From positions 85,334-149,333 of the forward strand of contig CAZEHS010000001.1 of NCBI GenBank assembly GCA_964511875.1: 64,000 nt of DNA, in the 5' to 3' direction. Made by a program: the position numbers and the translations under genes. Positions 34,301 to 41,364 of the stretch are shown here, one piece after another (the stretch's first letter is position 1; each line of letters opens with the position of its first letter). This DNA is from CAZEHS01 sp964511875 (GTDB lineage Bacteria > Bacillota > Clostridia > Peptostreptococcales > Acidaminobacteraceae). The notes below the pieces were generated by a model that saw only the letters and a program-made list of their open reading frames with translations, had not been told where the DNA came from and searched no databases.

Positions 34301-34714
34301 GTAATAGTCCTTCTTGGCAAGGTCCCTTCGGATCCCCTTCACCTGTTCCTCGATGATATAAAAATTATCAAGCAGCCATTCCGCAGCGGGAGTTACTGTC
34401 CTCTTCTGATTGATGTCCTCATTCAGGCTCTTGTACACTGAAAGAATATAACTGTAATTATCATTCATCCGTGCAATCGGCCAGTTCAGGGTATTTCTTT
34501 TTGATGAAACAGAATGCCCGATTGAGCTTCTCCTGGCATGGTCCTCTAGCTCCTCAACTGTCAGAGAAGCGTTTTGAATGCTAATGTTCCTGTTCCTGCG
34601 AATCCTTACAAAAACAATCCTGAACAGGAATAGTACTGACAGGAAAACAGCGATTTCAATCATGCCGATTATCTGGGCAGAGCTGATTGATTGTGCGATG
34701 GTGATATTAGTCAA
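28361..34714 (-). CDS. Cyclic beta-1,2-glucan synthase, GT84 and cyclization part (NdvB-like)
   Basis: About 2117 residues. Order: short N-terminal membrane anchor; a large regulatory region; membrane pair near 460-520; GT84 domain with ITLDADTVLPLG, SHDLLEGSYVRAAL and RLHRWIRGDWQLLPW; further membrane segments (about 850-1020); the glycosidase-like cyclization region (about 1060-1600; RGMPWGTSESSYNSLD; YMAHHQGMSLMALNN); then beta-rich GH94-type N-terminal repeats. It makes linear beta-1,2-glucan from UDP-glucose on a protein primer and closes it to a ring. TTG 34714 is chosen because GGGGGAG lies 6 nt upstream. The missing C-terminal GH94 barrel is encoded by the overlapping next gene. Confidence 0.92.
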   Translation of the reverse strand: MTNITIAQSISSAQIIGMIEIAVFLSVLFLFRIVFVRIRRNRNISIQNASLTVEELEDHARRSSIGHSVSSKRNTLNWPIARMNDNYSYILSVYKSLNEDINQKRTVTPAAEWLLDNFYIIEEQVKGIRRDLAKKDYYNLPVLKNGPLKGYARVFAIAMEVVGQLDGQIEEHTLLKYLEAYQSHNILFDREIWVIPTMLRLVLIENLRTICGRIQETQKQWNAADEIVEKWWSDEAVDSEKLIRLFKNNIDEINEADPSFVEHLFYRLRRSGRSYSNVLRYIDEQLDKFGTTTEILAQKEHNAQAVSTVSMGNCIISMKYVSSLDWVNVFESASYVEKILRQDPDGTYNRMDLDSRNHYRSEIEKLAKTYGVSELHIAREAITLAKSCMENADGKQQDNISAKRAHVGYYLIGKGLKSLESGQKGKVRNLTRFARKIKSRPGIIYMVSIASFILLTVTSSIIYAMGNLEGNYIGFAVLVGAAVVIPASEMAISIVNWLVCKVKKPAVFPRLELKDGIPENISTMVVIPALLPDPKRVVELLENMENHYLANVEENLYFALIGAFKDSQGPKNKDDQQVILEAFSGVKALNDKYAKNEKDIFYFYHRLSQYNEVDDNWTGWERKRGALMEFNEMLLGSDETSFTFYSNKRLPDTDIKYVITLDADTVLPLGMAKKMIGTMAHPLNMPVIDPEKGIVVEGYGLMQPRISFDMDSSNKSIFARIYTGQEGIDPYASAISDVYQDLFDEGIFTGKGIYDLRIFQTILKDAVPENAILSHDLLEGSYVRAALVSDLELVDSYPSKYNSFIARLHRWIRGDWQLLPWLSRKIYDKNKNLIKNPLSKISIWKMTDNLRRSLVAPSIMVLIFLGFSILPGSGYFWSGLGILTLGLPLAINFWGHVFTGGMKPDRIKRHISGFFGLKAAAYQLMLSLIFLPYQSLVILDAILVTLVRVLVTKKNMLEWVTSADAEKGQSNSLKSYLGSMGASSAVGVVAVASAYLFKPMNLGLSLAFLVIWGCAPFIAYFISRDDYKEQEKLEAEDLLELRKISRKTWRYFEEFANTRNNYLPPDNFQEDPPRGIAYRTSPTNIGLGLLASLTARDMGYLGILETVNSISKTVATIDKMEKWNGHLYNWYDTRSLLPLKPLYVSTVDSGNLVCYLTTLIQGLKEYSSRPLVDKAFIEGIKDTLRSGLDEGEDFPLDFACLNHLEEEDHISLSQWDAALTEMIEGDAFAAVKKQAWKSKLSGMAKAFKSELNDFAPFIGLIGTIPQDMSDDSIADKTNSLLNSLNMNCNLNSIEKQCNAILEQIDDLMDDIQKTDGRASKEDLSWLNELRTAVVRSRGFSTRFIERLDTLIGRISDLSLDTHFASLYDSRRHLFSIGFDIEKNKLTNSYYDLMASEARQTSYIAIARGEIPPKHWFILGRSLTVVDRFKGLVSWSGTMFEYLMPLLIMRSYKNTLLDETYSFVIKSQMKYGKQRGMPWGTSESSYNSLDINLDYQYKAIGVPWLGLKRGLIEDAVAAPYATFLALLVRPVDAFKNIKYLKAEGLEGPYGYYEAADYTPERLDFHSKRVIIKSYMAHHQGMSLMALNNYINNNRMQKRFSADPHVKAARLLLQEKVPLNVVFTKENKEKILQSKGMVFRDQGSYRRFTEPDKVLPRTHVLSNGNYSVMLTDKGTGYSRTKTIALSRWREDLISGDFGMFFYIKNVDLNQTWSAAYAPLNVLPEKYEAVFTSDKAAFKRTDGQIETSTEIVVASGDNTEIRRVKLKNKGNEPCIIEVTSYCEVVLASPESDLAHPAFSNLFVKTEFDSQYDALLANRRLRGEGNNEKWSAHFPVIDGETVGAIQYETDRMQFIGRGHTVSNPVMVEREKPLTNSLGPVLDPIFSLRTRVKVDPGKETRISFVTTMADTRDAVMELIEKYSTIESCDASFWLALTRSQVETKYLNIKAQEMRLYQEMISDIIFISPIKRRFEHLIKENQRGQSSLWPYGISGDRSIILVMLSKTEEVDILYEVLKAHEYWRLKDLKVDLVILSQEENSYTNPLFSLITDIVYSSQTHDILNRQGDVFILNANNMAPQDTNLLCAAARIILIGGGGAMDEQLRYVSSGKSPAKNGNSGDKQ

Positions 34715-34781
34715 TATAAGCTCCCCCTTTTTATGATTCATTGCATCAATTCTTTGATACCCCAAATATCCTGTAAAATGC

Positions 34782-34815
34782 AGAAAGGGAGGGGTCCCAG
34801 GACCCCTCCCTTTCT
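34782..34815. terminator. Terminator after the YggT gene
   Basis: AGAAAGGGAGGGGTCC pairs perfectly with GGACCCCTCCCTTTCT across a 2-nt loop. It separates YggT from the glucan synthase on the same strand. Confidence 0.85.
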
Positions 34816-34825
34816 GACAGCCTAT

Positions 34826-35170
34826 TTACCTAACCTGATTTCTAGGGGTTTCCAATATTTTTATCAACCGTACAATACCGTATGCTATCAAGGCATATAC
34901 AATCATTGTAATTATTGTAGTGGGATCCAGAACTGATTTGGTCTCAATGCCGTTATTCACAGCTGATCTGAATATCCCTCGGAATGGGGTCTGAAGTGCT
35001 CCTGAAATCGAATAGATTGCCGAAACGAAGGCTCCGCCTGAATTCGCCCCAAGCAATTTGAAAACAAGGCGGAACGCCAACAGTGCTTCAATGACTCCTA
35101 ATACGTAGTAAATCATTTTTCTGAGCTTTAGATTGCTGTTTCTGGATCTATCCGTTTCACGGTTTTCCAT
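34826..35170 (-). CDS. YggT-family membrane protein
   Basis: The 114-residue protein has a charged N-terminal tail and two to three hydrophobic segments in the YggT pattern (GVIEALLAFRLVFKLLGA; GALQTPFRGIF; IITMIVYALIAYGIVRLI). The family is linked to membrane homeostasis and osmotic or ion stress, but the biochemical role is unknown. GGAGGAAACTGAAA precedes ATG 35170. It overlaps by 14 nt, in another frame, the small Cys-containing gene upstream. Confidence 0.85.
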   Translation of the reverse strand: MENRETDRSRNSNLKLRKMIYYVLGVIEALLAFRLVFKLLGANSGGAFVSAIYSISGALQTPFRGIFRSAVNNGIETKSVLDPTTIITMIVYALIAYGIVRLIKILETPRNQVR

Positions 35171-35324
35171 TTTCAGTTTCCTCCGTTTCATCCATAGTAT
35201 CTTTAAGCGCATCCTGCACTTCATATAATGCGTATATTACAGGTTTTTCGAGCTTTTCCGCTTCCTTGCGGCCGCAGTTGTCGGTCTTTTTGCACATCAT
35301 TCGTTCCATGTCATCCTTTATCAT
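35157..35324 (-). CDS. Small charged protein (55 aa) upstream of YggT
   Basis: ATG 35324 follows AAGGAGATATTTA. The 55-residue product is highly charged with no membrane segment; cysteines at 11 and 17 (MCKKTDNCGRK) may form a pair. The stop lies 14 nt inside the YggT gene, pointing to translational coupling. The promoter upstream has the same direct-repeat operator as the SLH gene. I do not recognise the family; the RBS, coupling and promoter position support a real gene. Confidence 0.65.
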   Translation of the reverse strand: MIKDDMERMMCKKTDNCGRKEAEKLEKPVIYALYEVQDALKDTMDETEETENGKP

Positions 35325-35394
35325 TAAATATCTCCTTATTTCTTATTCATTCATATCCCCTATCTGCCTTCGAATTTCAATGTCTTCCCTATCC

Positions 35395-35428
35395 ATTATA
35401 AAGCGAAGCTCTGACAGGATTCTGACAA
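35395..35428 (-). promoter_or_regulatory. OmpR-type direct-repeat operator and promoter of the YggT operon
   Basis: On the minus strand, TTGTCAGA (35428-35421) and CTGTCAGA (35417-35410) are spaced by 11 bp, then 9 nt, then TATAAT (35400-35395). Sequence, period and distance match the SLH promoter at 25764-25797. Confidence 0.7.
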
Positions 35429-35493
35429 GACACCTGATATCAGAACAAAAGCACGCTGCAATTATCTGGCAGCGTGCCCTTTCATTTGAGGGT

Positions 35494-36642
35494 TCACGTA
35501 TTGAGCGAATCGTAATGTTTCTGGAAGGTGTTGGTGGGAGCAATATTCAGTTCTTCCCTGAGATATCCGGCATACTCCTCATAAAGTCTCTCGATTCCCT
35601 GCCAGTTCTTTTGAATCTTGTAGATATCCATAAGCAGAATGCAGGCTTTCTCTTCATCGGGGAACGCCGTAAGCAGGTTCCGAAGATATCTTACCGATCC
35701 TTCGAGCTGGTTATGCTCCATGAAATAAGCTGATAATCTGTAGCAAAGGAGCCTATACATCTGATTGATTGCTTCGCAGGAGGGCGCACTCCATAAATAG
35801 GGCCGATTTGCAAAGAGTTCACCCTGATAATTCTTTTCTGCCTTCAGCCAATCATCAATTTCTATGTCAGAATCTCCAGTGGCGCCAATTTTCTCAAGGT
35901 CATGGGTCTGGGATTCAAATTCCTTATAGTCCACGGTGCATCCAGTCAAATCCAGTTGATAACCATTCTTGTTGCTTGTGATTTCAAGGGACACACCCTC
36001 TTTGATCACAGTTTTTCTCAAACGGTATACCGTGGTATAAAGGTTCATGACTCCCTTCTCAAAGTCTGAATCAGGCCAGAGAACTTCACACAATTCACTT
36101 TTGCTGACTGTTTTCTGTGAATGGATGATCAGATACGCTAAAAGCTCCTCAACCTTTGACGTTAGCCATTGGACAGGACGATCGGAGACTGTGCCGTAAA
36201 CCTCGAAATCTCCTAAGCAGCGGATTCTGCATTGATTTGAAGATTCGGTGATTTCCGCATTAATCGGAGACTCATTCTGATTCATATTTTTAGTCAGCTT
36301 TTGAATCACTCGTCTCATCTCTTCAGGATCAATGGGTTTGAGCAGATAATCCAGCGCATTGACACGGAATGCCTCAATAGCATATTGGCTATATGCTGTG
36401 ACTACCACCGTTTGTGCCTCAGGACAGATTGATATCAATCTGTCAGCTACTTCCAGTCCGTTCATGACCGGCATTTCAATATCTAAAAAAACAACATCCG
36501 GCCTTATTCCAGCAGCCTGCTCAATGAAGCTCAGGGGGTCCGTGAACTGACCAACCACCTCTACCTGCCCCTCTTCTTCGATTAATCTCTTAAATAACGA
36601 ATGATTTGGCAATTCGTCATCAACTGTAACAGCACGCAGCAA
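35494..36642 (-). CDS. Orphan response regulator with SARP-like DNA-binding and BTAD domains
   Basis: The 382-residue protein has a receiver domain (VDDELPNHSLFKRL; phospho-Asp in VVFLDIEMPVMNG; Lys in YLLKPIDPEE), an OmpR-type winged helix (about 140-230; SKSELCEVLWPD), and a bacterial transcriptional activator domain (BTAD) of helical repeats at the C-terminus. TTG 36642 is chosen: GGGGGTG lies 7 nt upstream, and the longer upstream frame lacks an RBS. No histidine kinase is adjacent, so its partner is elsewhere. The group controls diverse genes in Clostridia; the target here is unknown. Confidence 0.88.
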   Translation of the reverse strand: MLRAVTVDDELPNHSLFKRLIEEEGQVEVVGQFTDPLSFIEQAAGIRPDVVFLDIEMPVMNGLEVADRLISICPEAQTVVVTAYSQYAIEAFRVNALDYLLKPIDPEEMRRVIQKLTKNMNQNESPINAEITESSNQCRIRCLGDFEVYGTVSDRPVQWLTSKVEELLAYLIIHSQKTVSKSELCEVLWPDSDFEKGVMNLYTTVYRLRKTVIKEGVSLEITSNKNGYQLDLTGCTVDYKEFESQTHDLEKIGATGDSDIEIDDWLKAEKNYQGELFANRPYLWSAPSCEAINQMYRLLCYRLSAYFMEHNQLEGSVRYLRNLLTAFPDEEKACILLMDIYKIQKNWQGIERLYEEYAGYLREELNIAPTNTFQKHYDSLNT

Positions 36643-36790
36643 ACTTTCACCCCCGTAATGACTCCGATTTGTTCTGAATTCCTGTGCTTTCTTCGGGTAT
36701 CTCCTATCAGTGTAACATAATGTGCTTGCTGGAACGGATGCATCAAGAATGTAATATTGGGATAATTTGAGACTGAAGGTGCTCAGATAT

Positions 36791-36819
36791 TTGACACGAG
36801 GGCGCTTTATTTCTACAAT
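36791..36819 (+). promoter_or_regulatory. hisC promoter
   Basis: TTGACA (36791-36796), 17-nt spacer, TACAAT (36814-36819): near-consensus vegetative promoter 38 nt before the start. Confidence 0.8.
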
Positions 36820-36857
36820 GAAAAGTATCAATGCTGAATAATCATGAGAGGAAGTAA

Positions 36858-37919
36858 ATGATGAGCAGATACTGGACTGAACTTGTTAAAAACCTGCATC
36901 CTTACATTCCAGGAGAGCAGCCCAAAAACCAGCAATTCATAAAACTGAACACCAATGAGAACCCCTACCCGCCTTCACCTAAAGTGATTGAAGCCATCAA
37001 CCGCGCTAATGGCGATACACTGAGACTCTACCCTGATCCCAACTGTGATATGCTGCGTGCTGAAATCGCTGTTCATTTCGGCCTGAAGAGTGAACAGGTC
37101 TTTGTAGGCAACGGATCTGATGAAGTACTTGCATTCGCTTTCCCCGCTTTTTTCGGTTCTGGAGCACCCATTCTGTTTCCTGACATCACCTACAGCTTCT
37201 ATCCGGTCTACTCTGAGATGTTCAAGGTCCCTTACGAGCTCGTGGCAGTAGACGATGATTTCATCATTCCTGTCGACATGCTCAAGAGAGACAATGGCGG
37301 AATTCTGATACCCAATCCGAATGCGCCGACCGCAAGGCAAATGCCCATCGCTGATATTCGGGATATCCTGACTCACAATATTGATCAGGTCGTTGTCATC
37401 GATGAGGCGTATGTCGATTTCGGCGGCGAATCAGCAGTCAGACTTGTGGATGAATTTCCAAACCTGCTCGTTGTCCAAACCCTTTCTAAGTCCAGATCAC
37501 TGGCAGGGCTTCGCGTCGGATTCGCCCTTGGTCATCCCGAACTGATAGAAGGTCTCAACAGGGTCAAGAACTCGATCAACTCTTACACTCTGGACCGATT
37601 GGCCCTTGCCGGAGCAGTTGCAGCAATTAATGATGACCGCTATTTTCAGGAAACGCGGATGAAAATCATCACAACAAGAGAACGTGTGGTTGAACACCTG
37701 TCCAATCTGGACTTCAAGGTGATTCCATCAACAGCCAATTTCATATTCATCAGCCACGCCACCATTCAAGCCGCTGTCCTGTATGATTTGTTGAGAAAAC
37801 GAGGGATCCTGGTCCGCTATTTCAATAAACCGAGAATCGACAACTTCCTGAGGGTCAGCATTGGGTCCGATCCTGAAATGGATGCGTTCCTTGAAGCCAT
37901 GAAAGAAATCACAGCTTGA
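36858..37919 (+). CDS. hisC: Histidinol-phosphate aminotransferase
   Basis: The 353-residue class I PLP aminotransferase has the N-terminal IKLNTNENPYPPSP motif of HisC, an Asp in the IPNPNAPTA region binding the cofactor, VIDEAYVDF, the Schiff-base Lys in QTLSKSRSLAGLRVG, and the phosphate-binding Arg in FLRVSIGS. It converts imidazole acetol phosphate and glutamate to histidinol phosphate. No other his genes are near; stand-alone HisC paralogues often also act on aromatic amino acids. GAGGAAG precedes two adjacent ATGs; the first is used. Confidence 0.93.
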   Translation: MMSRYWTELVKNLHPYIPGEQPKNQQFIKLNTNENPYPPSPKVIEAINRANGDTLRLYPDPNCDMLRAEIAVHFGLKSEQVFVGNGSDEVLAFAFPAFFGSGAPILFPDITYSFYPVYSEMFKVPYELVAVDDDFIIPVDMLKRDNGGILIPNPNAPTARQMPIADIRDILTHNIDQVVVIDEAYVDFGGESAVRLVDEFPNLLVVQTLSKSRSLAGLRVGFALGHPELIEGLNRVKNSINSYTLDRLALAGAVAAINDDRYFQETRMKIITTRERVVEHLSNLDFKVIPSTANFIFISHATIQAAVLYDLLRKRGILVRYFNKPRIDNFLRVSIGSDPEMDAFLEAMKEITA

Positions 37920-37946
37920 TATAACAAGTTTAATGGAGGAGGTCAT

Positions 37947-38864
37947 ATGGATCAACAGGACGATAAACCCCTGGTTCATGACAGCGATTCACGGCGCTTC
38001 GAAAAAGAGATACAAGGTATGGTTCCGGAGCTGAACCGTCCTTTCAAGCTTGAAAACGCAGAGCTTACAAACTCCATACTCAGAACCACCTTTGAGGAAT
38101 TCATGATACTCTATTCGGTAGATGCCCGCTTTCGTCAGGGGTACTCCGAATCCGAAACGATCGTGAATATCCCGAATCTGTTCGTAAAAGTCATCACAGA
38201 CAAGCCCTCAAAGAATCATTATCTTGAGATGCTCAACAGGACCGAAGCAATGAAAGTGCTCCGTACCGGCTTCAACAGTCCGCTGTACCAGCGTTCTTTC
38301 GGCGATACGGTTGAATTATCGCACTTCTTCAGCCAGAACATCCTTGATCGTGAAGGCATTAAAAAATCACCCGCGTTCTGCCTGTCAGCCTTGAAAGCAT
38401 CTTACCAGAACATATGGCTGACTAAGCTGGAATTTGTACTCAACAATACGGGCATGCTGTTCACCGAATCATTCACCCTCGAACCAGGAGAAATCATTGA
38501 GACCATCATCCGGATGCGTCCGGCTGTCATTGAGCTTTACAACGCATTCGATTTTCAGGGCGCTCTCCCTAAACTTCTTGTGGATGACAGCACGAAGCCC
38601 TATGATGCCCGGGAAGCCATGCGAGCCAGCCTGATCCTGATGTTCCTGACGCTCTGCGATGTCGATGTGGTGGTTCTCAACGATTCCCATGGTGCCACTT
38701 TTGAGAATTATATTAAAGAGCAGTATTATAGCTGTTACTACCCGGATGCCGTCACTAAAACCGAGCAATCCGCTAAGAAAATCGAGTCGGCACAGTTTCC
38801 TTTGATTGCTATCGGGCTCGTTGTGCTTTTCATCCTTATCATTCTCTATAAATTGATTTTCTAG
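37947..38864 (+). CDS. Unknown tail-anchored protein
   Basis: The 305-residue protein has no signal peptide, an acidic helical cytoplasmic body, and a single hydrophobic segment at the extreme C-terminus (about 284-303; FPLIAIGLVVLFILIILY), so it is a tail-anchored membrane protein facing the cytoplasm. GGAGGAGGTCAT precedes ATG 37947. It follows hisC by 27 nt, in the same operon. I recognise no domain; repeated F/Y-rich helices and paired Cys (YYSC) are the main features. Function unknown. Confidence 0.8.
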   Translation: MDQQDDKPLVHDSDSRRFEKEIQGMVPELNRPFKLENAELTNSILRTTFEEFMILYSVDARFRQGYSESETIVNIPNLFVKVITDKPSKNHYLEMLNRTEAMKVLRTGFNSPLYQRSFGDTVELSHFFSQNILDREGIKKSPAFCLSALKASYQNIWLTKLEFVLNNTGMLFTESFTLEPGEIIETIIRMRPAVIELYNAFDFQGALPKLLVDDSTKPYDAREAMRASLILMFLTLCDVDVVVLNDSHGATFENYIKEQYYSCYYPDAVTKTEQSAKKIESAQFPLIAIGLVVLFILIILYKLIF

Positions 38865-38869
38865 CTAAC

Positions 38870-38899
38870 AAAGGGAACCCTTTCGATGGGTTCCCTTTC
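38870..38899. terminator. Convergent terminator (tail-anchored protein / lipB)
   Basis: AAAGGGAACCC and GGGTTCCCTTT form an 11-bp stem around TTTCGAT, with T-rich flanks. Confidence 0.8.
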
Positions 38900-38915
38900 A
38901 ATTCCCATATTCACT

Positions 38916-39557
38916 TCATCTGAAGCCGTACTGACGGATGAATGCTGAAGTGACCAATTTCTTGACATCGTCCATATCCGCCTTTTTTCCCGTAACCTTC
39001 TCCAGGGATGTCACCCCCCTGTCTGCCAGGCCGCATGGGACAATCGCCCTATAATGTCTAAGATCCGGATGAACATTGAACGCAAACCCATGCATTGTCA
39101 CACCGCGCTTCACAGCAAGACCCAGCGCTACTATTTTTTCTTGGCCTATCCATACACCTGCATTGCATGGATCCCTCATGGCTTTGATTCCCCATACCTC
39201 ATCGAGCAGACGTATGAATATCTCCTCCAGATTATTGACAAAAATCCGGATACTGCCGCCATGCCGTTCCTTGATATTAAATATAGGATAGCCTACCAGC
39301 TGACCAGGACCATGATAGGTGACGTCACCTCCCCGGCTTGAGGCGTGCACCGCAATCCCTTCTTCCTGCAGCTGGTATTGCGTCATAAGTACATTTTCCT
39401 CTATGGCATTTCTTCCAAGTGTGATGACCGGAGGGTGCTCAACCAGGATCAGGGTATCTCTTATTTTCCCTGTCTGTACTTTTTCGACCAGTTCCAGCTG
39501 AATTTCAAATGCTCTTTCATACTCACAGGATCCCAAATCCAGGATGTTCATAAGCAT
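38916..39557 (-). CDS. lipB: Octanoyl-[acyl carrier protein]:protein N-octanoyltransferase
   Basis: The 213-residue protein has the LipB hallmarks: SSRGGDVTYHGPGQLVGYPI (substrate loop with Lys-free start), the Lys in VALGLAVKRGVTMHGFAFNV and the catalytic Cys in IVPCGLADRGVTSLEK. It transfers octanoate from ACP to the lipoyl domains of dehydrogenase or GcvH proteins. GGGGGTAACTGA precedes ATG 39557. No lipA or other lipoate gene is adjacent in this window. Confidence 0.95.
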   Translation of the reverse strand: MLMNILDLGSCEYERAFEIQLELVEKVQTGKIRDTLILVEHPPVITLGRNAIEENVLMTQYQLQEEGIAVHASSRGGDVTYHGPGQLVGYPIFNIKERHGGSIRIFVNNLEEIFIRLLDEVWGIKAMRDPCNAGVWIGQEKIVALGLAVKRGVTMHGFAFNVHPDLRHYRAIVPCGLADRGVTSLEKVTGKKADMDDVKKLVTSAFIRQYGFR

Positions 39558-39693
39558 TCAGTTACCCCCATTCAAATAATCATCATTATTACAGTTCATT
39601 GATCCTCTATCCCTATATCATACACGATTCTTAAACCCGCAAGCTCTGTGAATTTGATATAATTAGCGATAAGATTACTGAAGGAGCAACTAC

Positions 39694-40875
39694 ATGACCT
39701 ATATAAAAGATTATCTGCAGCGTAACCTGTTGAATTACCTGATTTTTTTCGGTCTGTTGGTGTCATCATTCCAATTGATGCGTCTACCCGCTGAATTAAC
39801 CGTCATTCTCAAGGTCCTGCCATATATCCTGCTCATTCTCGGGCTTGTTATGGCTGTACTTTTCAATAAATCAAAGCTTTTTTTCACACTGATTCTGACA
39901 TTGACCGCTCTGCTCGTCCTCTATACCCGGCAGACTGAAAACCGTTTTTTCGATCTGCTGTTTTTCTGCACCGGAATCCTGGTTCCCCTGAACTCTATTC
40001 TTTTCTCAGCAACTCAAGAAAAGGGTATTTTCAGTGCTTCAGGCAAGGCAAAGGTGTTTATGATGAGCCTGCAGACCGGTCTGGTTTTTTACTGCCTTTG
40101 GTTCCAGGAAGCCTGGCTGTCCGATCTGAAAGGTTACGGGTTCTTCCCCTCTGGAATACAGCGGAATCTGGTTCCTGATGATTTGGTCGTGATCCTTTTC
40201 ATCCTGAGCCTTATTGTTTTCATCCTTCAGGATTTTTTCAAACGCGACTCCAACCAGAGTGTTCAATTCTTCTCCCTGTCTTCGCTTTTCATGGCTATCC
40301 TCAAACCCAATGATGTGCTGTGGTACAGCCTGTTCCTTTCCGGAAGCGCACTTTATCACCTGCTGACTCTGATTCAGAAATCCTATATAATGGCTTATCT
40401 GGATGATCTGACCGGGATTCCCGGCCGTCGTGCCTTGAATGAGGATTTACAGAAGCTTTCCGGTGTATACACCCTTGCAATGATTGATATCGACCACTTC
40501 AAACAGTTCAATGACAAATACGGTCATGATGCCGGAGATGAAGCGCTGCGCCATGTGGCACGCATTATGAAACGCGCTGTTCGCGGAGGTCGGATCTATC
40601 GATTCGGCGGAGAGGAATTCACAGTCATTTATCCCGGCCGTGATACGGCCCACGCCCTGATCAACCTTGAGGAGATACGGAGGCATGTGGAGACCGAGCC
40701 TTTGATAAGCAACACCCAGTCTCATAAGTCATCCGCCGGAAAGAAACTTCCTCTGACAATCAGTCTGGGAATGGCCGAAAACGGGTCAGACACAAGACCT
40801 TCTGAGGTCATGAAGCTGTCGGATCAGGCACTGTATCGAGCCAAGGAAAAAGGCCGCAATCGAGTCAGCCAATGA
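39694..40875 (+). CDS. Membrane diguanylate cyclase (GGDEF)
   Basis: The 393-residue protein has about seven hydrophobic segments in residues 12-220, then a GGDEF domain (about 235-393) with DDLTGIPGRRAL, the Mg-binding DIDHFK and the active-site GGEEF (RFGGEEFTVIYPG). The site is intact, so it should make c-di-GMP. The RxxD inhibitory site upstream of GGEEF is not evident. AAGGAG precedes ATG 39694. The N-terminal membrane block probably senses an unknown signal. Confidence 0.92.
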   Translation: MTYIKDYLQRNLLNYLIFFGLLVSSFQLMRLPAELTVILKVLPYILLILGLVMAVLFNKSKLFFTLILTLTALLVLYTRQTENRFFDLLFFCTGILVPLNSILFSATQEKGIFSASGKAKVFMMSLQTGLVFYCLWFQEAWLSDLKGYGFFPSGIQRNLVPDDLVVILFILSLIVFILQDFFKRDSNQSVQFFSLSSLFMAILKPNDVLWYSLFLSGSALYHLLTLIQKSYIMAYLDDLTGIPGRRALNEDLQKLSGVYTLAMIDIDHFKQFNDKYGHDAGDEALRHVARIMKRAVRGGRIYRFGGEEFTVIYPGRDTAHALINLEEIRRHVETEPLISNTQSHKSSAGKKLPLTISLGMAENGSDTRPSEVMKLSDQALYRAKEKGRNRVSQ

Positions 40876-40916
40876 ATCAAAATTTCAAAAATCGGTTTGA
40901 ACTCATGGATGCTGGG

Positions 40917-40922
40917 TATAAT
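40917..40922 (+). promoter_or_regulatory. -10 box before the 126-aa unknown gene
   Basis: TATAAT at 40917-40922 with TTGAAC 14 nt upstream (short spacing). It places the start of transcription near 40929 and argues against the TTG at 40922 as the start codon. Confidence 0.45.
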
Positions 40923-40963
40923 TGAATAAGGTGATCATAGGACTAGCGGAAGAAGGGATGCGT

Positions 40964-41344
40964 ATGCACAAGGATCAGTCCAGGATAGCCTATATCGAAC
41001 TCAATGCTCATTCATGCTGGGAAATACTTTTTAAACCGAATTGTATTTTGTCTTTGGAAGATGTTGCCGGAGTTTATGAGTATATTCACACCGAAGCTGT
41101 AATAAATCCGCTTCTGATGGATTGGAGTATGATACAGGGAGTTGAATTCGAAGCATTGGAGTATATTGCGAACACACAAAGACCTGAGCATCCTTTGGTG
41201 ATTGTATCTGAATCGGGATCAATCGGCGAAAAATATGGTCACCTTATTGACCAGCTCAGTGCTCAAAACTGTACTCACATCACCTTCAGTACCATGCAGG
41301 AGGCTCGAAACTGGCTTACCCACTTCATGCAAAAAGAGACATGA
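40964..41344 (+). CDS. Unknown cytoplasmic protein
   Basis: ATG 40964 (126 residues) has GAAGAAGGG about 6 nt upstream; the in-frame ATG 40958 is possible too. The product is a small alpha/beta protein with a central strand HPLVIVSESGSIGEKYGHL and C-terminal helix; the pattern is compatible with a STAS/SpoIIAA-like fold, but no decisive motif is present. It is monocistronic, between its promoter and a convergent terminator. Confidence 0.65.
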   Translation: MHKDQSRIAYIELNAHSCWEILFKPNCILSLEDVAGVYEYIHTEAVINPLLMDWSMIQGVEFEALEYIANTQRPEHPLVIVSESGSIGEKYGHLIDQLSAQNCTHITFSTMQEARNWLTHFMQKET

Positions 41345-41364
41345 CTACCACAGTCATGTCTCTT
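41333..41364. terminator. Convergent terminator overlapping two gene ends
   Basis: AAAGAGACATGACT and AGTCATGTCTCTTT form a 14-bp stem with a 5-nt loop; it overlaps both the plus-strand stop (41344) and the minus-strand gene end (41354). Confidence 0.85.

Noticed and set aside
40922..40963. TTG at 40922 as start of the 126-aa unknown protein
   Set aside because: It overlaps the TATAAT box and would lie upstream of the predicted transcript start; a later ATG has an RBS.
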